Shown here piece after piece: positions 61,145 to 64,000 of a stretch of 64,000 nucleotides of DNA. The notes beneath the pieces were generated by a model. It did not search any database, was not told the DNA's origin, and saw nothing but the letters and a program-made list of their open reading frames with translations. The position numbers and the translations under genes were made by a program. The stretch is taken from NCBI GenBank assembly GCA_016716465.1, contig JADJWH010000005.1:248001-312000 (forward strand). Reading direction: 5' to 3'. Position 1 is the stretch's first letter; each line of letters begins with the position of its first letter. The stretch is from Gammaproteobacteria bacterium (lineage in GTDB: Bacteria > Pseudomonadota > Gammaproteobacteria > SZUA-140).

Positions 61145-61713
61145 AATACAGGATGGCGGTTGCGGCAGCACTGTTTCCGGTCGTGGCGTGGGCGTGGCCG
61201 TGGTCAACCGATATGATGGATCAGCCCAGCATCAAGCCGCAGGAAGGCGAGATGGCGCCGTTCCCGAAGCGTTCAATCCCGCTGCGCACGGAGCGAATCG
61301 ACACCGCCATGCTGCTGACGGAAGTCGCGAACCGTGATGAGGCAAAGCCGCTGACCAGCCCGATCCCGGTGACGGCCGACAATCTGGCCAAGGGCAAGAC
61401 CCTGTTCCGGATCTACTGCGGGGCCTGTCACGGCCTGACCGGCAAGGCCGACTCGCCCGTTTCGAGCAAGATCGGCGCGATACCGCTGGTGGACGACTAT
61501 GTACAGAAGACCCTGACCGAGGGGTGGATCTTCGGCACCATCACCTTCGGCAGCTACATCATGCCGGCGTATGGCAAGCCGATGGCCCGCGACGATGGCC
61601 GCGGCTCCGACGATCTGTCGATCGAGGAGCGCTGGCAGGTCGTCAATTACGTGCGCCACCAATTGGCGAAAGACGCCGCGGCCGAGCCGACCAAGACGGC
61701 GGCCGCGCAATAA
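61141..61713 (+). CDS. actE: ACIII monoheme cytochrome c subunit ActE
   Basis: 190 residues with an N-terminal signal (YRMAVAAALFPVVAWAW), the ActE-like stretch DMMDQPSIKPQEGEMAPFPKRSIP and one class I cytochrome c domain: heme site CGACH (Cys93, Cys96, His97) and a distal Met (Met141 in SYIMPAYG). In other ACIII complexes ActE is a lipoprotein; here no lipobox Cys is present, so the protein is either cleaved and soluble or held by its signal helix. It would take electrons from ActA. Confidence 0.92.
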   Translation: MKYRMAVAAALFPVVAWAWPWSTDMMDQPSIKPQEGEMAPFPKRSIPLRTERIDTAMLLTEVANRDEAKPLTSPIPVTADNLAKGKTLFRIYCGACHGLTGKADSPVSSKIGAIPLVDDYVQKTLTEGWIFGTITFGSYIMPAYGKPMARDDGRGSDDLSIEERWQVVNYVRHQLAKDAAAEPTKTAAAQ

Positions 61714-61741
61714 GTCCAACGACATTCAACGAGAGGCGGGG

Positions 61742-62782
61742 ATGGCGAACGCAGAGGATTTTGGCAGCTGGTCGGTCTTGACGACGAACTTCCTGTTTAC
61801 GCTTTATATCGCGCTCGGCGGCGTGACCCTGTCGTCCGTGCTGCACCTGGTCAACGGAAAATGGCGCTTTCAGGTCCGCAAGCTGGCCTGCGCCTTCGCC
61901 GCGCTGTTTCCCATCGCCGGCGTACTGCTGTTGATCCTCCTCTTCAACGGGGATGCGACCTTTCAGTGGCTGGCCCATGCCCATGACGGTGACCATCACC
62001 TGAACGGCTGGCATAACTACACCTTCCTCGTCGCGCGCGAGATCGGCGGCTTCATCGCGGTGGTGATCCTGTGCGGCCTGTTCATCAAATACCAGCACCA
62101 GAGCGAGATCGACAGCTCATACGCGGCGCAGCGCCGCTTCCGCAACATCGCGCTGCTGATCCCCTTCGCCTACTTCATCTACGGCTCCATGGTGGCGTGG
62201 GATTTCGAGATGACCCAGATGCCCGGCTGGCACAGCGCGAGCTACGGCGCCTATCATTTCCAGAGCAACTTCCACATGTTCCTGGGCTTCTTCACCATCT
62301 TCCTGTTCTTCATCCACCGCTCGGGCAAACTGGCCGCGCCGTTCCAGCACTACATCTTCAACTACATGGCGCAATTCATGCTGGCCATGACGATCCTGTG
62401 GACCTACCTCTACTTCACCCAGTACCTGATCATGTGGTACGGCCGTCTCCCCGAGGAGATGCACCGCTACAACAGCATGATGCTGGAAGGCTACGGCGCC
62501 CTGTGGTGGACGTTCCTGACCTTCAAGTTCATCATCCCGTTCTGCACGCTGGCGATCACGCCGAACCGCCACAATCCGGTGGTCATCACCCTGGTGGCCT
62601 GCTTCATCGTGGTCGGCACCTGGATCGAGCGCTATACCTGGATCTCCGGGTCGATCGACAGCCAGTACTACCATGCCCCGATGAGCTCGATGTTCGATAT
62701 CATCGTTACACTGGCCGTCTTCGCCGTGAGCTGGTGGGTGGTACAGCGCGCCCTGCTCAAATACGGGCTCGTACGCACCTGA
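61742..62782 (+). CDS. actF: ACIII membrane subunit ActF
   Basis: 346 residues with about ten membrane helices, weakly similar in plan to ActC. Features include LFTLYIALGGVTLSSVLHLVNGKWR, HHLNGWHNYTFLVAREIGGF and WYGRLPEEMHRYNSMMLEGYGALWWTFLTFKFIIPFCTL, which are typical of the ActF group. It completes the membrane part of the complex. It is the last gene of the cluster; no cytochrome oxidase genes follow. Confidence 0.92.
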   Translation: MANAEDFGSWSVLTTNFLFTLYIALGGVTLSSVLHLVNGKWRFQVRKLACAFAALFPIAGVLLLILLFNGDATFQWLAHAHDGDHHLNGWHNYTFLVAREIGGFIAVVILCGLFIKYQHQSEIDSSYAAQRRFRNIALLIPFAYFIYGSMVAWDFEMTQMPGWHSASYGAYHFQSNFHMFLGFFTIFLFFIHRSGKLAAPFQHYIFNYMAQFMLAMTILWTYLYFTQYLIMWYGRLPEEMHRYNSMMLEGYGALWWTFLTFKFIIPFCTLAITPNRHNPVVITLVACFIVVGTWIERYTWISGSIDSQYYHAPMSSMFDIIVTLAVFAVSWWVVQRALLKYGLVRT

Positions 62783-62790
62783 TCCGGGCC

Positions 62791-62816
62791 GGCGGGCGGC
62801 CCCGTGGCCGCCCGCC
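62791..62816 (+). terminator. GC-rich hairpin at the end of the ACIII operon
   Basis: A perfect 11-bp stem GGCGGGCGGCC/GGCCGCCCGCC with a 4-nt loop lies 8 nt after the actF stop. No T-tract follows (CCCATTCTCC), so it may stabilise the mRNA end or pause polymerase rather than terminate alone. Confidence 0.5.
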
Positions 62817-62941
62817 CCATTCTCCCCGGGCTATTCACTTCCCCCGCACCTTTCCGTCGCGGCCCTCCGCGTGATAACTTTCACGCATTCGGGTAAAGTG
62901 TACGTCCCGCTCCACAGTCAGTCAGCGACCAGAGGCATCCC

Positions 62942-63616
62942 ATGAAGAACTACGTCATCGCCCCTTCGATCCTGTCGGCCGATTTCGCCCGCCTGGGCGA
63001 GGAAGTCACCAATGTGCTGAAGGCCGGCGCCGATATCGTGCATTTCGACGTCATGGACAACCATTACGTCCCCAACCTCACCATCGGCCCGCTGGTATGC
63101 GAGGCGCTGCGCAAGCACGGCGTCACCGCGGATATCGACGTGCATCTGATGGTGAAGCCCGTGGATCGCATCGTGCCGGATTTCGCCAAGGCGGGCGCCA
63201 CCTACATCACCTTCCATCCGGAGGCGAGCGAGCACGTCGACCGTACTCTGCAGCTCATCCGCGACTGCAAGTGCAAGGCCGGTCTGGTGTTCAATCCGGC
63301 GACGCCGCTCGATTACCTGAAGTATGTCATCGACAAGGTCGACATGGTGCTGCTGATGTCGGTCAACCCGGGGTTCGGCGGCCAGAGCTTCATCCCCACC
63401 GCGCTGGACAAGCTGCGCGAGGCGCGCAAGATCATCGATGCCAGCGGGCGCGACATCCGGCTCGAGATCGACGGCGGGGTCAAGGTTGACAACATCCGCG
63501 CCATCGCCGAGGCCGGGGCGGATACCTTCGTCGCCGGTTCGGCCATTTTCAGCACCCCGGACTACAAGGCGACCATCGACGCCATGCGCGCCGAGCTCGC
63601 CAAGGCGCGGCGCTGA
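62942..63616 (+). CDS. rpe: ribulose-phosphate 3-epimerase
   Basis: 224 residues, a TIM barrel. Metal ligands are seen in APSILSADFARL, VHFDVMDNHYVPNLTIGP (His34, Asp36), DVHLMVKP (His68) and LEIDGGVKVDN (Asp at about 177). It interconverts ribulose-5-phosphate and xylulose-5-phosphate in the pentose phosphate and Calvin cycles. The order rpe-gph(-trpE) is common in proteobacteria. Confidence 0.98.
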   Translation: MKNYVIAPSILSADFARLGEEVTNVLKAGADIVHFDVMDNHYVPNLTIGPLVCEALRKHGVTADIDVHLMVKPVDRIVPDFAKAGATYITFHPEASEHVDRTLQLIRDCKCKAGLVFNPATPLDYLKYVIDKVDMVLLMSVNPGFGGQSFIPTALDKLREARKIIDASGRDIRLEIDGGVKVDNIRAIAEAGADTFVAGSAIFSTPDYKATIDAMRAELAKARR

Positions 63617-63644
63617 GCCCCGTTTTCCCCGCGAGAGTCGGTCC

Positions 63645-64000
63645 ATGAACAGTCTGGCGGTCCGCCCGCGCATGCTTCTGATCGACCTGGACGGTACCCT
63701 GGTGGATACCGTGCCCGACCTCGCCTATTCGGTCGATCTGATGATGCGGGAGCTCGGCATGCCGGACCGGGGCGAGGCGCGCGTGCGCGAATGGATCGGA
63801 AACGGCGTCGAGCGCCTGGTGCGGCGCGCGCTCGTCAACGCCTACGACGGCGAACCGGACGAAGCGCTTTACCAGCGCGCCTATCCGATCTTTCTCGATG
63901 CCTATGCGCGCAACGTCTGCACCTACAGTCGCCCCTTTCCCGGCGTCATGGAAGGGATCGAGTATCTCGCCGGCGCCGGATTCCTGCTCGGTTGCGTGAC
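63645..64000 (+). CDS. gph: phosphoglycolate phosphatase (partial, runs off the right edge)
   Basis: The first 118 residues are visible. A HAD-superfamily phosphatase with nucleophile and acid Asp14 and Asp16 in MLLIDLDGTLVDTVPDL and the cap domain with EWIGNGVERLVRRAL. It removes phosphate from 2-phosphoglycolate formed by DNA repair or by RuBisCO oxygenation. It lies 28 nt after rpe, which supports Gph over other HAD enzymes. Confidence 0.92.
   Translation, partial: MNSLAVRPRMLLIDLDGTLVDTVPDLAYSVDLMMRELGMPDRGEARVREWIGNGVERLVRRALVNAYDGEPDEALYQRAYPIFLDAYARNVCTYSRPFPGVMEGIEYLAGAGFLLGCV

Overview
The window reads as a GC-rich gammaproteobacterial chromosome segment, most like the sulfur-oxidiser/Chromatiales side of the class; this is inferred from gene order and gene families only. 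Typical blocks are miaB-phoH-ybeY-corC-lnt, leuS-lptE-holA-proA-nadD-rsfS-rlmH-maf-rng-yhdP, mlaFEDCB-ibaG-murA-hisGDC, and hisBHAFIE-tatABC. There are no transposases, phage genes, rRNA genes or CRISPR arrays. The first ~0.95 kb is clearly AT-richer than the rest and looks acquired.

Layout. 1-600: the end of a Gly/Ala-rich protein overlapping a small membrane protein (possible toxin/immunity pair). 992-5698: a di-heme MauG/CCP-type peroxidase, a 58-codon gene behind an excellent sigma-54 promoter, three successive intrinsic terminators, two related DUF6316-like genes, and a Fur/Irr-type regulator with a Fur-like box on its promoter. 5825-9330: tRNA-Thr(CGU), a cation/proton antiporter, a lipoprotein, a PilZ protein and ampD. 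9340-15315: ampE followed by a vitamin B12 salvage block (cobC-btuF on +; cob(I)alamin adenosyltransferase, a TonB-like protein and btuB on -), with btuB behind a complete cobalamin riboswitch and its promoter. 15462-19188: a DUF815 ATPase, a porin with promoter and terminator, and an ammonium transporter behind a sigma-54 promoter.

19300-43085: mostly housekeeping on +. It covers tRNA thiolation, rRNA maturation, apolipoprotein N-acylation, LeuRS, LPS export (lptE), DNA polymerase III delta, proline and NAD synthesis, ribosome silencing, RNase G, the AsmA-like YhdP, a nitrilase-fold amidase, the complete Mla retrograde phospholipid system and a BolA protein. A 137-bp MITE-like inverted-repeat unit lies between rlmH and maf. 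43151-51320: murA and nine histidine genes, including the short HisZ-dependent form of hisG and separate hisI and hisE. 51369-52867: tatABC, convergent with a membrane-anchored DegS-type protease.

55346-62782 is the most distinctive locus: seven tightly packed genes encoding a complete Alternative Complex III (ActA pentaheme cytochrome, ActB split into a Tat-lipoprotein molybdopterin-oxidoreductase-like B1 and an Fe-S B2, ActC and ActF NrfD-like membrane subunits, ActD, ActE monoheme cytochrome). It should oxidise quinol and reduce cytochrome c or an oxidase, in place of or beside cytochrome bc1, but no terminal oxidase genes follow. Its 490-bp upstream region holds a precise tandem direct repeat (53-bp period) overlapping a sigma-70-like promoter. 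The window ends with rpe and the start of gph.
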